This document shows positions 11,246 through 21,924 of a stretch of DNA of 64,000 bases, piece after piece; within the stretch, counting starts at the first letter, position 1; each line of letters begins with the position of its first letter. Position numbers and translations under genes: made by a program. The notes below the pieces were generated by a model. That model saw nothing but the letters and a program-made list of their open reading frames with translations. It was not told the DNA's origin and did not search any database. The stretch lies in the NCBI GenBank assembly GCA_019925095.2, contig CM034401.1:9273838-9337837 (forward strand), in the 5' to 3' direction. Origin of the DNA: Dendrolimus kikuchii (lineage: Eukaryota > Arthropoda > Insecta > Lepidoptera > Lasiocampidae).

Positions 11246-12793
11246 TAGGCCGTTTCAAGCAGATATGGCGATAAGTTTAATAGGTTTAACGCAAATGAAA
11301 CCCCAGCAGAATATATATTTTCACTGATATCAAACACGTGAAAATATTTTGACAATATATCTATTTTCAATTCATATCTTTATTCTAATAATTTTGAACT
11401 TATGAATTCTTTAGATAAAAATTTTTGACCATATCTTAGCACTATTTTAGATATTATGATTGTATTAACAGTATTTAATCTGTACAATAAAACGTCACTG
11501 TCAATATTGTTTGACAGCTCCTCGCCCCTTCTACGAACCAACACCGAGACACATTAACGATTGCTAATTCTAAGATTCATGTTAAAATAATAATTAACAG
11601 CTACTTGCTGTATAATATTAAAATAAACGTAATACGTAAAATAATAAAAAAGTGTTTCAACGAATAACCAAACGACAATACTATTATTGAGACGAAAATA
11701 AAATCTAGGACAATACGTTTACGTTTTCTTTTAGTAAAAAAATCTGGTTTTTCAACACAGAGTAAATGTAACATAGTACATGTTGAAAGTACCATGGGCG
11801 GAATGAGTGGGCGCCTATCCGTCTATGAGCTAACATTCAAACATTAATCTCAGTATCAGGGGACTTTTATTACTATTTGCGTGAGTCTGCATTATTACAA
11901 TATAACCGCGTGGCTGTGGTCTTTTATATAAAAACAGATAAAGATATCAAACCGATTTTAGACTTCCGTAGTCAAGACGGAATCTTCATGTTCCACCTCG
12001 AAAAACAGGTAGGGATGCAGGTAGCTGTTGGTTTTTATTACTGTTCAAGGAAACTTCGGATTCCAATAGTTAAAATTATAATATATTTTTAAAATTATTA
12101 TTGTAAATTTATTGAGCACTTTTTACACACCGCTTCCGAACAAGAATGTCAAATTAATTATTATTTACTTTTTCTTTATTATGTTGTATATGAGTTTAAC
12201 AGCACCAATCATCCAATCTTACTTTTTTCGCGATTTAAAACAAATAAAAAATCTATACAAATAAAACTTTGCTTACAAATTTCGTATAGAACCAATAGTT
12301 TCTAAGAAAAGTTACTTTGTATGTCACAAAGACAGACGAATATAACTAAAAAAGCATCCATTGTTCCTAAAATGGCTACTGAGGGCTTACTCTGAAACGT
12401 CTTTCTGTTAAAATGAGGTACTAGGCACTGACACCTCAGATGTCAAGGTATATTTAAATATTTTTGACACCACGTTTTTATCGTGTATTCGTGTTTTCTT
12501 TTGTCCCGTCATGTCTGTCGTCAATCATGTACCATTAAACTTATTAAATGCCTTTATATACATATTACATATATTACATATTCGACGACTGCCGATCCCG
12601 AATTGCTACACTTTCGTCGTACGTTTTCGTTTTAGAACTTTTTGCTTCTTGAAAAAATGTTATATTTAATTTTTAGCTTCTAGCACTACTGTAAAAAAAC
12701 ATTTTTCATTAAAGTTCGACAGATAAATTTGAAATCCATCCAAACACATATACAAAGAATTTTGATATCTTATAATATGTATAGTTATCATTA
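11246..12793. other. AT-rich DNA, nothing recognised
   Basis: Two short AT-driven frames (11601-11795 minus, 11877-12092 plus) show no motif and no splice context. No shared repeat was recognised. Confidence 0.45.
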
Positions 12794-13026
12794 TCTTATA
12801 CTAATATATAAACCTGAACAGTTTATTTGTTTGATTGAACGCGCTAATCTCAGGAACTACTGGTCTGATTTGAAAAATTCTATCAGTATTAGATAGCCCA
12901 TTTATCGAGGAAGGCTATATATCATCACGCTAAGACCAATAGGAGAGGAGCACCAATGAAGAATGTTTCAAAATCGGGAGGTTTTGAAAACTAATTCCAC
13001 GCGGACGATGTCGCGGGCACAGCTAG
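12794..13026 (+). mobile_element. Non-autonomous Helitron (family H3), complete
   Basis: The element starts TCTTATACTAATATATAAACC after an A and ends GGGCACAGCTAG before a T. Just inside the 3' end lies CGCGGACGATGTCGCGG, which folds as a stem with one bulge. TC start, CTAG end, subterminal hairpin and A/T target are the full Helitron signature. At 233 bp it cannot code for the Rep/helicase. Confidence 0.8.
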
Positions 13027-13139
13027 TCATAGATAAAAGACGAAGTCGTGAAAAAATACGTCAAAGTTAAAAGTCACTTTCCAATTAAAGGCAGATTCAT
13101 TTAAATATAATATCTATGTTACACAACGAGTAATTTCGG

Positions 13140-13330
13140 TGGCTATCCTTTGAAGTGGGATTAACTTCGGCAGGCATACCGCCCTCTGCGGCCGGAACGC
13201 GCAAACCGTCCACACAGCAAATTAAAATCGTGTCCTTTCAAAAGGACTCTCATTATAACTGTATAGTTCTCTTAATGAATCCAAAGCGTATCACTGGCAA
13301 AGAGATTTTTAACCTAATACTGTCCTTTGT
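13140..13330. other. Unique GC-richer block
   Basis: This unique sequence contains CGCCCTCTGCGGCCGGAACG and a small palindrome TCCTTTCAAAAGGA near 13232. A 64-codon plus frame covers it, without recognised motif. Regulatory DNA is possible but untested. Confidence 0.2.
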
Positions 13331-13337
13331 GATTTAT

Positions 13338-13404
13338 AAAGGTACCTAAGCTATAATTATATTAAACTTTTAATTGCTATTCGTTATAATTTTTAGGTAC
13401 CTTT
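13338..13404. repeat. 12-bp perfect inverted repeat, AT-rich loop
   Basis: AAAGGTACCTAA at 13338-13349 is repeated as its exact complement at 13393-13404, about 43 bases apart. It may be the ends of a very small foldback element. Confidence 0.85.
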
Positions 13405-14169
13405 AAGATAATGACTTTGAAGTTTCCGTTTTGGCAAAAATGGAAAAGTTGTCTTATCCGACCATCATCTTTCTTAGTATATCATAGTATTTTTTTTTAG
13501 AAACTAATATGAATGAAATTTAGTACGCATATGTAATCTAGTTGCCGCTACATAATATTGTAGTGAAATTATTAGAAAGAATTATTTTATTTAGGACAAA
13601 TAAACATGTTAACAATTATAATATTAAAACTTACAATTAAGGATGACCAACATACATGATTGTACAAGCATTGTGTGACTTGTATTTATTTGTATTATAA
13701 ATATATATCACATATTGAAATAAAATCATCAATTCCTCATTTTATCTATAAGGTCATATAACTGTTTCGTTGCAAATTATTTCTAATTAAAATAAATCTC
13801 AAGATAGATATATTATTAAAATTTTAAGACACGAATAATTGGATTCACAACGAATTCCTATGCATACCTACTCGTAAACTAGCTAAACCCCGCCACGTTT
13901 CGCTGTAGCTCAGCTTGATATTAATTATTAGGGAAATCAAGCTATTGGCTAGTTTCAATTTTTACAGATACAACCATATGAAGATAAATTATGTATAAAA
14001 TGAAAATCATATATTAAAAACACTCTTCTAGTTTCAAGTCTATCCATCAATTAAATTTCGTGTTTTGCGACCATAAACGTACGGAAGCTGAATTTTTATA
14101 TATAAAGATACACAGGGTCATCAATAAAGAAATATTTGGCAAAGATGAGTCAATAAGATTTGTTTTGGG
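13405..14169. other. AT-rich DNA, nothing recognised
   Basis: No gene, exon or shared repeat was seen. Confidence 0.5.
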
Positions 14170-14290
14170 GTAGAGGCGACCCCCTGGCGCCGTCGGTGGC
14201 GGCCGAGCTCGGCGCCGCGCCGTCCCGACGGACAGACTTCGCGGCGGCACCGAATCTATCGATCTCGCGAGATGACGCCACGATTAGCCT
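14170..14290. other. Isolated GC/CpG-rich island
   Basis: About 120 bases are very rich in G, C and CpG inside strongly AT-rich DNA. On the minus strand a frame stays open for roughly 55 codons with alanine, arginine and serine (GAAAKSVRRDG then PSSAATDGARG), ending in TGA before 14160. A second minus frame starts at an ATG here. No splice sites were identified. It could be an exon remnant, a piece of a GC-rich transposon or a promoter-like island. Confidence 0.35.
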
Positions 14291-14556
14291 AACGACCCAC
14301 TTATGCGGAAGACAAACTTTTACTTGACTAGTCTGTTTGTATTTATTTCATAAATATTTTTACCCCTAAACCTACATATTTACATAAATAACATTGGAAG
14401 GAGAAGAGAAAGAAAAGAATGATGCATATTTATAACAATCTAAATAATTACATTTTTAAACTTATGAGAATTTATTTAGTTAGTATCAAGTTTTCATGAT
14501 ATTTAAATTTTAGAACAAAGTTCAAACAAACACATCAGCCCAATTTTAAATCTATG

Positions 14557-14594
14557 ACTGACGTCAAACGAGTATTCCCTCGTTTGACGTCAGT
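14557..14594. repeat. Perfect hairpin with a CRE core in each arm
   Basis: Bases 14557-14572 pair exactly with 14579-14594 around the loop TATTCC. Each arm contains TGACGTCA, the palindromic cAMP-response element core bound by CREB/ATF-type bZIP proteins, so two sites lie 22 bases apart. Function is inferred from the motif only. Confidence 0.9.
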
Positions 14595-14599
14595 GGCAG

Positions 14600-15720
14600 C
14601 ATGGAAAGGTGAAATTTTCATAATAAATTCTAAAAACAATGTTCTCATAAAAAAGCGGGCGTTAAAATACTTTGCTGTAATCATACTTCTAAAATATTGT
14701 GATAGAAATCATTTAAATTAACGTTTAAACTATAATTAATACACTATTTGATTAGTTCATGGCGTCATACCTTACTACGCTCGTACAAATACAAGGTGAC
14801 TTCAGTGTTTTGTAAAGTGATAAAAAGTATCTCAATTGATTAGACTATCAACTACCCTATTCTACGATGAAAATCGTAAGTCATTTAAAGTTACGCGTTG
14901 TAATAGAAATTATAAATCTTAAGTGTGGATAGAATTGAAAATCTGGTAAAATAAAAAGGATGTATATAGTACTGTAAAAGCTGGAACTATAGTCATCTTA
15001 GGGTTTTGGGTAAGATCTATCTAGGTTACAAACTCTTCATGGTAAGAATCCGTACTGTTATGTGATCATCGTTAATTTTAAACGTTTATCACCATTAAAG
15101 CGGTAAAACTTAGGAGTCATCTCAAAGACAGCAGGAGTACGTGTTTTGAATCAAACCTCGACACATTTTCAGCCGCCTCTCGCAACCCATTCTTCAGTTT
15201 TCATGTACCGTGGTCATATTTTACAATATGTAAAGTTTTTACTTCAAATAAATAATTAAAAATACGCAATGTTTTATTCTCAAAACCAATATTTTCGAAC
15301 TATCATTCATAAAATCTAACATGTACCAAACAAACTCTAATGGTAAAAGCCCCAAAATCGTCTTATTTGCAATTCCTTATATTTTTATTAACTCATGCTA
15401 CAGATTTTTACCTAAGATTGACTAATATAGTGTAAACATTTGCAACAACTCAGAAGAGTTTTTAGTAATAAAAGAGAAGCAACTTGTTACTATATTTTTA
15501 ATGAGAGAACCTTCTGGCTCAAATATAATAAATATACTGAACTATCACAGAATTTTATAGTATAAGAAACTTAAGCAAATTGGCACAACCGATAGCGGAT
15601 TGAAGTCATTGATAAACTATTTTAACTTATTAAATTAAAAATCATAATATTTATTATGAATGACAAGAATTTGTTAGATTCTTTAGAAATTTTAGTTAAT
15701 ATTTTACATAAGATTTTATA
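14600..15720. other. AT-rich DNA, nothing recognised
   Basis: No coding frame or shared repeat was noticed. Confidence 0.5.
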
Positions 15721-15721
15721 A

Positions 15722-15789
15722 ACATAATTTCAAGTTTTATATATTATAAAGTTTTACATAATTTCAAGTTTTATGTATTATAAAATAAA
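15722..15789. repeat. 34-bp tandem duplication
   Basis: ACATAATTTCAAGTTTTAT is followed by an AT-rich remainder and then repeated at 15756 with one or two changes. It is a simple local duplication. Confidence 0.85.
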
Positions 15790-16616
15790 TCGAACGTAGT
15801 AAAAATTTATCGATACTGCCAACATAAAAATAAAAAGTAGTAAATATCGTGTATATTAATCAGAGAGTTTTCATTACAATCTACACAATAACCACATCAT
15901 ATTAGAGATAAATATTGTTATATATAATTATGGTAAATTATAAAAAATACTCTATACAAAACAGGCGCTAATCTGAATAAATAAAAATATAATAAAATTA
16001 TTATTCAATTAAGAAATAAGAGGCTACGTAACAAAATTAATTATTAAGCTTAAAAACATTACTATGCAAGTAACAAAACTAAATGTAACAATAGGCCTTT
16101 TGCAGCTTTTACGGTAAAATAATGTTATATATACTTCTTATCTTGAACACTATAAAAGCCCAATGAATTCTAACTACCGTTGAAAATTTCAAAGTACTTA
16201 ATTTATTTATAAAAATATACTGTTAATAAGTTCAAATAAGTCTCGCATACCGCAGATAACTAATTGATACTCAAACTAAAACCCCCTCACTAATTGGCCC
16301 AGAGTGAATTCACAAAACCTCATTTATATTTTATCTTCAAACCTTCAGGCTACCATATTCACACAGCTAATTGAACATGTAATTCAACACCACTTGTCAG
16401 TTTTGTAGTATTCAGTTTATATAACGACCGTAGGAAGAAATATTCGAGCTCGGTTAATTACGAAATACAAAAATAACTATGTTGATTGTTGATTTCAGAA
16501 CAATAACTTAGCTTTAGGTATTGTTTCGAGATACTAACATATATTCCCTTGTAATTTATATATAAGTTATTTATGAAATTCATATTCAAGGTAGATATAG
16601 AAAATTTCAAATGATA
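15790..16616. other. AT-rich DNA, nothing recognised
   Basis: No gene or recognisable repeat was found before the family A copy. Confidence 0.5.
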
Positions 16617-16905
16617 TATTTTTATTGTGAAGCTAGGACACAGGCTGACGGCCCAGCTATTGGAAACTAGTTACCGTCGCCTATAGACGTTTGCAACACC
16701 AGGGGCGAATCCGACGCGTTGCCAGTCTTTAGGATGGGACAGGAAGGATGACAGAAAGGAGATGGGATAAGAGGATGAAGGGATTTAATAAAAGGAATGT
16801 GATAGAGAAACCAGATTGGACGATTGGGATAGAGTGGATAGAATAGGGACATGTGATGAAGAAGATGAGATAGTGGGCGGGAGAAGTAGGCCATTGAAAT
16901 TCTCA
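16617..16905 (-). mobile_element. Retroposon family A copy
   Basis: The plus strand shows TTTATTGTG, CAGGCTGACGGCCCAGC, GTTACCGTCGCCTATAGACG and TTTGCAACACC, then a purine-rich stretch ending GTAGGCCATTG. The same order, including the purine-rich part, is in the 4232-4905 copy. The sense direction is minus. Confidence 0.75.
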
Positions 16906-16934
16906 CTCGTCGTAAAATTTCTACAATAATCTAC

Positions 16935-17525
16935 TAATAATAATACGATTGCTGCCTGCATTCGCCTGGGAGCAGATATCGTATTCCCACAGCGTTGTCG
17001 GTGCGGAGATAAAGTTGACTGGGTCAGCATGGCTAGTCTTGTTTGAGAAGTGCCTCTTGAATTAATCAACGACATCATCCGCTGGTCTCTTCTCACCGTC
17101 GCGGTACCAGCTTGAATCGAACAAACTGTGCCGCGACGATGGCAAACGACCAGACGGAATGTCGTTGGTACCTTGAAAGATGGGACGTCCCTTACTTAGT
17201 ATGGGACGCTACGTGTATCGATACATTAGCGGCTTCCCGTCTTCCAAATACAGCCGTTACTGCTGGAGGAGCTGCCACACTTCAAGAAACCCTGAAACGC
17301 CGCAAATATGCATGGTTACATATTTGTGACTTTCGGGCTTGAGACTTTGGGCCCATGGGGACGTGAGGCTTATCAACTTTATTGAGACTTCGATTGAAAG
17401 AAGTTTAGCGTGACGAAAGAGCTGGCCTATTTTTAGGATAACGGATTAGCGTTGCCATACAACGTCGGAATGCGGCCAGCATTCTAGGAACGCTCCCCAC
17501 CGATAGCGTCTGGACCACATTTTTT
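16935..17525 (+). pseudogene. Retroelement pol C-terminus with nuclease-like module (copy 1)
   Basis: Across several frame breaks and stops the plus strand reads IRLGADIVFPQRCRCGDKVDW, LINDIIRWSLLTVAVPA, DDGKRPDGMSLVP, LVWDATCIDTLAASRLPN, LKRRKYAWL, LETLGPWGREAYQLY, GDERAGLFLG and RISVAIQRRNAASILGTLP. This order is familiar from the C-terminus of many animal retroelement polyproteins. CRCG suggests a zinc site; KRPD followed about 20 residues later by the WD of WDATC resembles the PD-(D/E)XK active site of restriction-like nucleases. Stops and at least two frameshifts make it non-functional. A second copy is at 36331-36785. Confidence 0.7.
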
Positions 17526-17767
17526 ACTTGTAAATATGTTTATAATAGTATTTAATTTTTACGATTTTTTTGTAGTGTAATTTAATTAGAAAGATAGTTT
17601 TGTTTATAATTTAGATTAATATAAATTAGTATTTATAACATGTACTTAGATGGTAAATTGAAACATTTCTAAAACCATTGTAACGAAAAATAAAATGGTC
17701 TACAATAATTAAATTATGGTGTAAGAATGTTACATATCAATTGTTAAGAAAATATGTGTGAAACTAA

Positions 17768-17925
17768 GATTATCCCGCGATTTCGTCCACGTTGAATGAG
17801 TAGCAAAGATCAGGGTTGTTTTTGAATATTGGTTGTATTTGAATAAGTGATAGATTTTAAGTCCGGTAATTTGCTGTCGGTCAACGAAAACCGTATCGAA
17901 ATCGGCCCAGTCGTTTTTAATTAAT
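17768..17925 (-). mobile_element. Helitron-like fragment (H2 3' region)
   Basis: The plus strand begins CCCGCGATTTCGTCCACGTTG and continues with AGCAAAGATCAGGGTTGTTTT, then AAGTCCGGTAATTTGCTGTCGG and CCGTATCGAAATCGGCCCAG. These are in the same order as the minus-strand Helitron at 9331-9758. The CTAG terminus is lost. Confidence 0.55.
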
Positions 17926-18109
17926 TAAATAATGTTTCCTTAATGATTCTAAGCGTAATTACTTATAAGTTTATAGCTTATAATGTTTTACTGGCACACC
18001 AGTAAAAAATTACTAGACTTTCGTTTCTGTCAAAATGTTTACTGAACCTTGAAAGGCACAAACTGTAAAAGCAAAAGGTATCTAAAAAATTTCAATAGAT
18101 ATCTTAAAA

Positions 18110-18330
18110 AACAATAGTCCATTTGCAATATCACATTTGATTTTGCTGAGAGGGATATAAAACAATGTGCGCTGGGAGCAATTAATTTGGGTCCGTTGTA
18201 CACCGGCGCCGGCGGCCCCGCCGTGGACCAATCGAGTAATTGTCGTCAGCAATATTCAAATGGCGGAAACAATTAGTGTGAGTGCTCTGAATTTATTTTA
18301 GGCCTTATACGATGCACTAACCCTGACAAT
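18110..18330. other. Unique block with GC-rich core, possible regulatory element
   Basis: A GATATAAAAC motif at about 18156 is followed by GCTGGGAGCAATTAATTTGG and a GC-rich core at 18197-18225, then CAAATGGCGGAAACAATTAG. No shared repeat and no convincing long frame exist. The ATTAATT and CAATTAG motifs resemble homeodomain sites. Regulatory function is only a guess. Confidence 0.25.
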
Positions 18331-18844
18331 ACGAAATTGAGGAGTGTTAACAAAATCATATTCACATCATTCTATGAAATCAAATTTGTGTGTGAAACGT
18401 TAATAAACAGTTGATAAATTATAAATCGTTTTGTTGTTATTACCCCATAGGACGTGTTACATTGTCTAATTTAGCAATATAGAAAATAAACAAGGGAACC
18501 AAAATTGACATTAAAAAAATCTTTGTTTTAAAATTGTAATAGTGCAACAAATTTATCGGAGCTAATAATTACTAGCATTAATTTAAAGTCAACGATGGCT
18601 TTTAGTCATAGACCTAAATCTTATTTCAACTTAACGGCTATAAGAGTTGATATTTTCGCCTTTTAATTTAATTTAATTGTTTGCCTTCTTCACTGCATTG
18701 CTAACATGATTTTCGAATTCAGGCTAAGTGGAAACTGTCCCATTTGCCGGGATAAAAATTAAACTACGTTTATCCTCTTTCTCAAAAGTAACAATGAAAG
18801 AAATATTTGCTTTGAGTCTGTGTTCCGAAATACTATCCTATAAT

Positions 18845-18985
18845 ATCTCTTAAAGCAGGTTGCCTGGTAAAAATCAGTTATAGCGATAAGGCCGCCTTTT
18901 GTTTCACCAATGATAATGTTAGCTATACGTTTTTTTAATTATGTATTTTATTGAACAATAAAGTATCTATCCATCCCTATTTCTA
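18845..18985 (+). mobile_element. LINE 3' tail (plus-strand, diverged copy)
   Basis: The order GGTTGCCTGGTAAAAATC, AGCGATAAGGCCGCCTTTTG, an AT-rich spacer and AACAATAAAGTATCTATCC matches the tails at 2286, 42525 and 51455 read on their sense strand. It is a 5'-truncated non-LTR 3' UTR. Confidence 0.6.
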
Positions 18986-19049
18986 TTATATTATAGTAAC
19001 CCTTAAAAGAAAGAAATAAAATATACACAAACATTCAAACATAGTTATT

Positions 19050-19300
19050 TTGCCAGGTGGTAGGGCATTTGCCCGACTGGATGGCTACCACCCCTGGTTT
19101 AAAGTATGTCGCCATAAACAACCTTGAGTTGTGTTCCGGCATTAGTGACCAGGTTCCAGTCTCCCTTAAGAGAGCAGCAGCGCATTTGTAGCACCTTTGG
19201 TGTTGCAAATGTCTATAGGCGATGGTAACCGCTTTCCATCAAGTGGGCCGTCAGCCTGTCTGCTGTACTCCTGCAATAAAAAAAAATAAAAAAAAGTTAT
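19050..19300 (+). mobile_element. Retroposon family A copy with poly-A tail
   Basis: This copy gives the family's direction. It starts in CCAGGTGGTAGGGCATTTGC and continues with GACCAGGTTCCAGTCTCCC, GAGAGCAGCAGCGCATTTG, CTATAGGCGATGGTAACCGC and GGGCCGTCAGCCTGTCTGC, ending CTGCAATAAAAAAAAAT. A terminal AATAAA running straight into poly-A indicates spread by reverse transcription. It matches 26640-26965 closely, in opposite orientation. Confidence 0.8.
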
Positions 19301-19559
19301 TCTACTTTTTGTACAAAATCCTAATGGGGTTATCCTAAGAGTTTTTGTAACGAGTGCGTAAACACAAATGGACGACGCTAATGAAAGTAATGACAAAATA
19401 AGGAAATTTCCTTTCAAAGATTGCACAACTTTTTCTACTAACTTTTCAACTCAAATCAATCATCAGTACGTGGCAACATTAACAAAATATTATGAGCAAC
19501 AAGGGAGGGAGGGATGCTCCCTGTCTCGCTGGCATGAAATCTTTTGTGTACTGCGATAA

Positions 19560-20200
19560 CGCTACAAAGCCTGCTAATGTCTTTTAAGGACTTAGTGATT
19601 TAAACGGACTAAATAATGAACCGGCTACCCTTTCTCTATGCTCCGAGCTCGCTGCGCAATTTATGAGCTTAAAACCGAGGGATAAATTCTACTAACTATA
19701 CAACTATTTATATGTATTAAATGTATTAACATATTATTAGTCCAATCACTTGCTTTTTCAAATAAAGAATTTAATTTTTAAATATATTTTCTGGGTTCCA
19801 GCTTGCCAATTTATGAATAAGATGTCATTTTAAGTATGTCCTGTGTTATGTTGCGTTTGTGAGAAAAGAAATAAATAAACTTATATTATTATTTAGTTAA
19901 GATTTAAGATCCTTTTTTTGATCTTAAACTATTTATATTAATTAGTAAAAGAAAATCCTTTCATTTTTCACCAAGCACATATAAAACTATTTCCCATTCA
20001 ACTGAAATTAGGAACAATTACAGATCTTGTCGCTTTTAAATGATCTCTTTGAGATACTCGTAACTTATAAAATTAAGTTATTTTATACATCAAAATCAGG
20101 TCAATTAAAAGATTATTTCTGAAATTACTTCATATATTCAAATTAGATTAGCGGATTTTAGTCATATTCCTGTTTCTTCAGCAGGAGATAATTTTAACAC
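19560..20200. other. AT-rich DNA, nothing recognised
   Basis: No gene or shared repeat was recognised here. Confidence 0.45.
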
Positions 20201-20204
20201 TATG

Positions 20205-20315
20205 CACATAAGTTGAAAAACAACCAAGTGGTGCATGCTTTGAACTTACAGCAATGGAATGAGAAGCGAGCGCATTCGCCACTGTGCTACCACGACTCTG
20301 ATTTGTATTTATGAT
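20205..20315 (-). mobile_element. tRNA-derived SINE head
   Basis: On the minus strand the sequence reads CGTGGTAGCACAGTGGCGAA, close to a pol III A box (TGGCNNAGTGG), then TGTAAGTTCAAAGC about 40 bases later, matching a worn B box (GGTTCAANNCC). Spacing and order are those of a tRNA-derived SINE. It is not a functional tRNA: no acceptor or anticodon stem was found. Confidence 0.6.
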
Positions 20316-20940
20316 TGAATGAATGAATCTACATTTGTAGAAATACATGTAATACAAATACAAAAGATGGTCTCATTGTATTTGACCTGCACATGGTCAT
20401 ACAAAAATTTAAGTACACGTCAATCTAAAAAATTATAACAATTTAAAATTTATAAACAGAATTTGATTAATTGTATATTAAATAAATGAATGTCAACAAA
20501 ATAAAATAAATAACATATCAGAGGCAAAAATATAAATATAATCGTTTACCTAATAAAATCCTCAATGTCATAAAAACACTTCCACCATGAATGTAATTTA
20601 AATTTTCTTTTTGGCAATTCTCTTATTGATATGAATATCGAATTAAAGACTTTTGTTATCATCACTTGGCAGTTTTTTGTCTTAACGTAGTGTTGCAGTT
20701 AGGTGTTACTAGTCTAGTGGTATCTCTAAATTTTACTATAGAACTAATACTATCAGAATATTTACCAAACATTAATGGCTTGTCTTTCACAAAACTTCCT
20801 ATTTGAAATATATATAAACTAATCAACGTGAGCACCATTAATTTTGTAAAAAGTTTATAACAATAATCTTTTAATTAGTTATAACAAAGAGAAAAAAATG
20901 TGTTTTGACTAAAAACACGCATACTAAGCCAACTGATATA
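20316..20940. other. AT-rich DNA, nothing recognised
   Basis: No gene or shared repeat was seen. Confidence 0.5.
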
Positions 20941-21240
20941 GGAGAAATTCTTGTCTCTAGACATCCTTAAGTATGAGGTAATACTGTTCAAGTGTTCAGT
21001 CTATGAAAAAGGAAGCTGGAAAATCCTCGACGTTTATAATCTAACTATTTATAAGGAGATTTTTCGGTCAAATCATAGACTTGTGTTTGTATCAAACGGC
21101 GCGGCGGGTCGTTCTCGTACGGTTGGCAAGGCAGTTCGCATGACGACACAAATCCGGATGATGTCTGTTTGTTATCAGCCCTGAGCACTCGGCTGTGCAG
21201 ACACAGGGCTACCACCCGCCATGTAAGCGCATTATTTATT
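20941..21240. other. Unique block with GC-rich end
   Basis: The right part (21095-21220) is CpG-rich: GGCGCGGCGGGTCGTTCTCG, then a run around CAGCCCTGAGCACTCGGCTG. A 77-codon frame spans it but starts at TTG and has no recognised motif. It may be a conserved regulatory block or the edge of an exon. Confidence 0.25.
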
Positions 21241-21327
21241 GGATTTGGACCGTTTAGTAGCTAAAGTGATATAACAAGCAAGCGTAGGTATAATATTTTT
21301 CATAAAGGGAATCGTAGCTGCACGATA

Positions 21328-21787
21328 TCTATAATATTATAAAACTCTAAACATTAAATAGCTTCAATATACAGACACGGCGTACATCGAAGCTATTTAA
21401 AAAAAAAACACTACTGGAATAGACTATATAAACGATGGAGAACACATACAATTTTTTTTTATTTCTTATCTATTTGTCGGTTTGTTCGGGATTCACGTAA
21501 AAACTACGGGGCCAACTTCGATGCAGTTTTCGCTGATCGACGATCAGCAAAAACTGAACTAAACTAAGCTAAGTTTTAAATTTAAACTCTGCGCTATTTT
21601 TTATCCGGGGAATCCCGCAGTAATTTTCCCTGGAGCAGTTTGAAGTTGTCGGGATGCATAAAAATTAGCTTATTCCAACACAGTTTCCACTAAAACGAAT
21701 GCTTCTTTAATACTGCGATACTTTGTGATTCGGGAATCCCGCAGGAAATTCAAGTCAACCGTGGACGAAGTCGCGGGCATGTCCTAG
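21328..21787 (+). mobile_element. Non-autonomous Helitron H1, complete 460-bp copy
   Basis: The copy starts TCTATAATATTATAAAAC after A (21327) and ends GCATGTCCTAG (21784-21787) before T (21788). Upstream of the end, CCGTGGACGAAGTCGCGG folds into a stem with a single bulged G, the subterminal hairpin expected for Helitrons. Internal modules repeat CGGGGAATCCCGCAG-type sequence. At 21411-21430 it shows the uninterrupted ACTGGAATAGACTATATAAA that is split in the 54911 copy. No coding capacity remains. Confidence 0.9.
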
Positions 21788-21924
21788 TACTATATAATTC
21801 ATATTTATATTTAATACCTTCTAATAGTACCCTTAAGACTAAATTTCATTCATTTTGCGAGCTATACGGCTTTAATTTAATTATCAAAATAAATATTAAG
21901 AATTTTAAGAAGTAGTAAGAAGAA

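Noticed and set aside
19368..19559. 63-codon plus frame with acceptable start context (MDDANESNDKIRK...)
   Set aside because: It follows a retroposon tail directly, contains a GGGAGGGAGGG run and lacks motif or splice support. Too weak to call.
20205..20315. Functional tRNA gene
   Set aside because: Only A- and B-box-like motifs exist; no paired acceptor or anticodon stem was seen.
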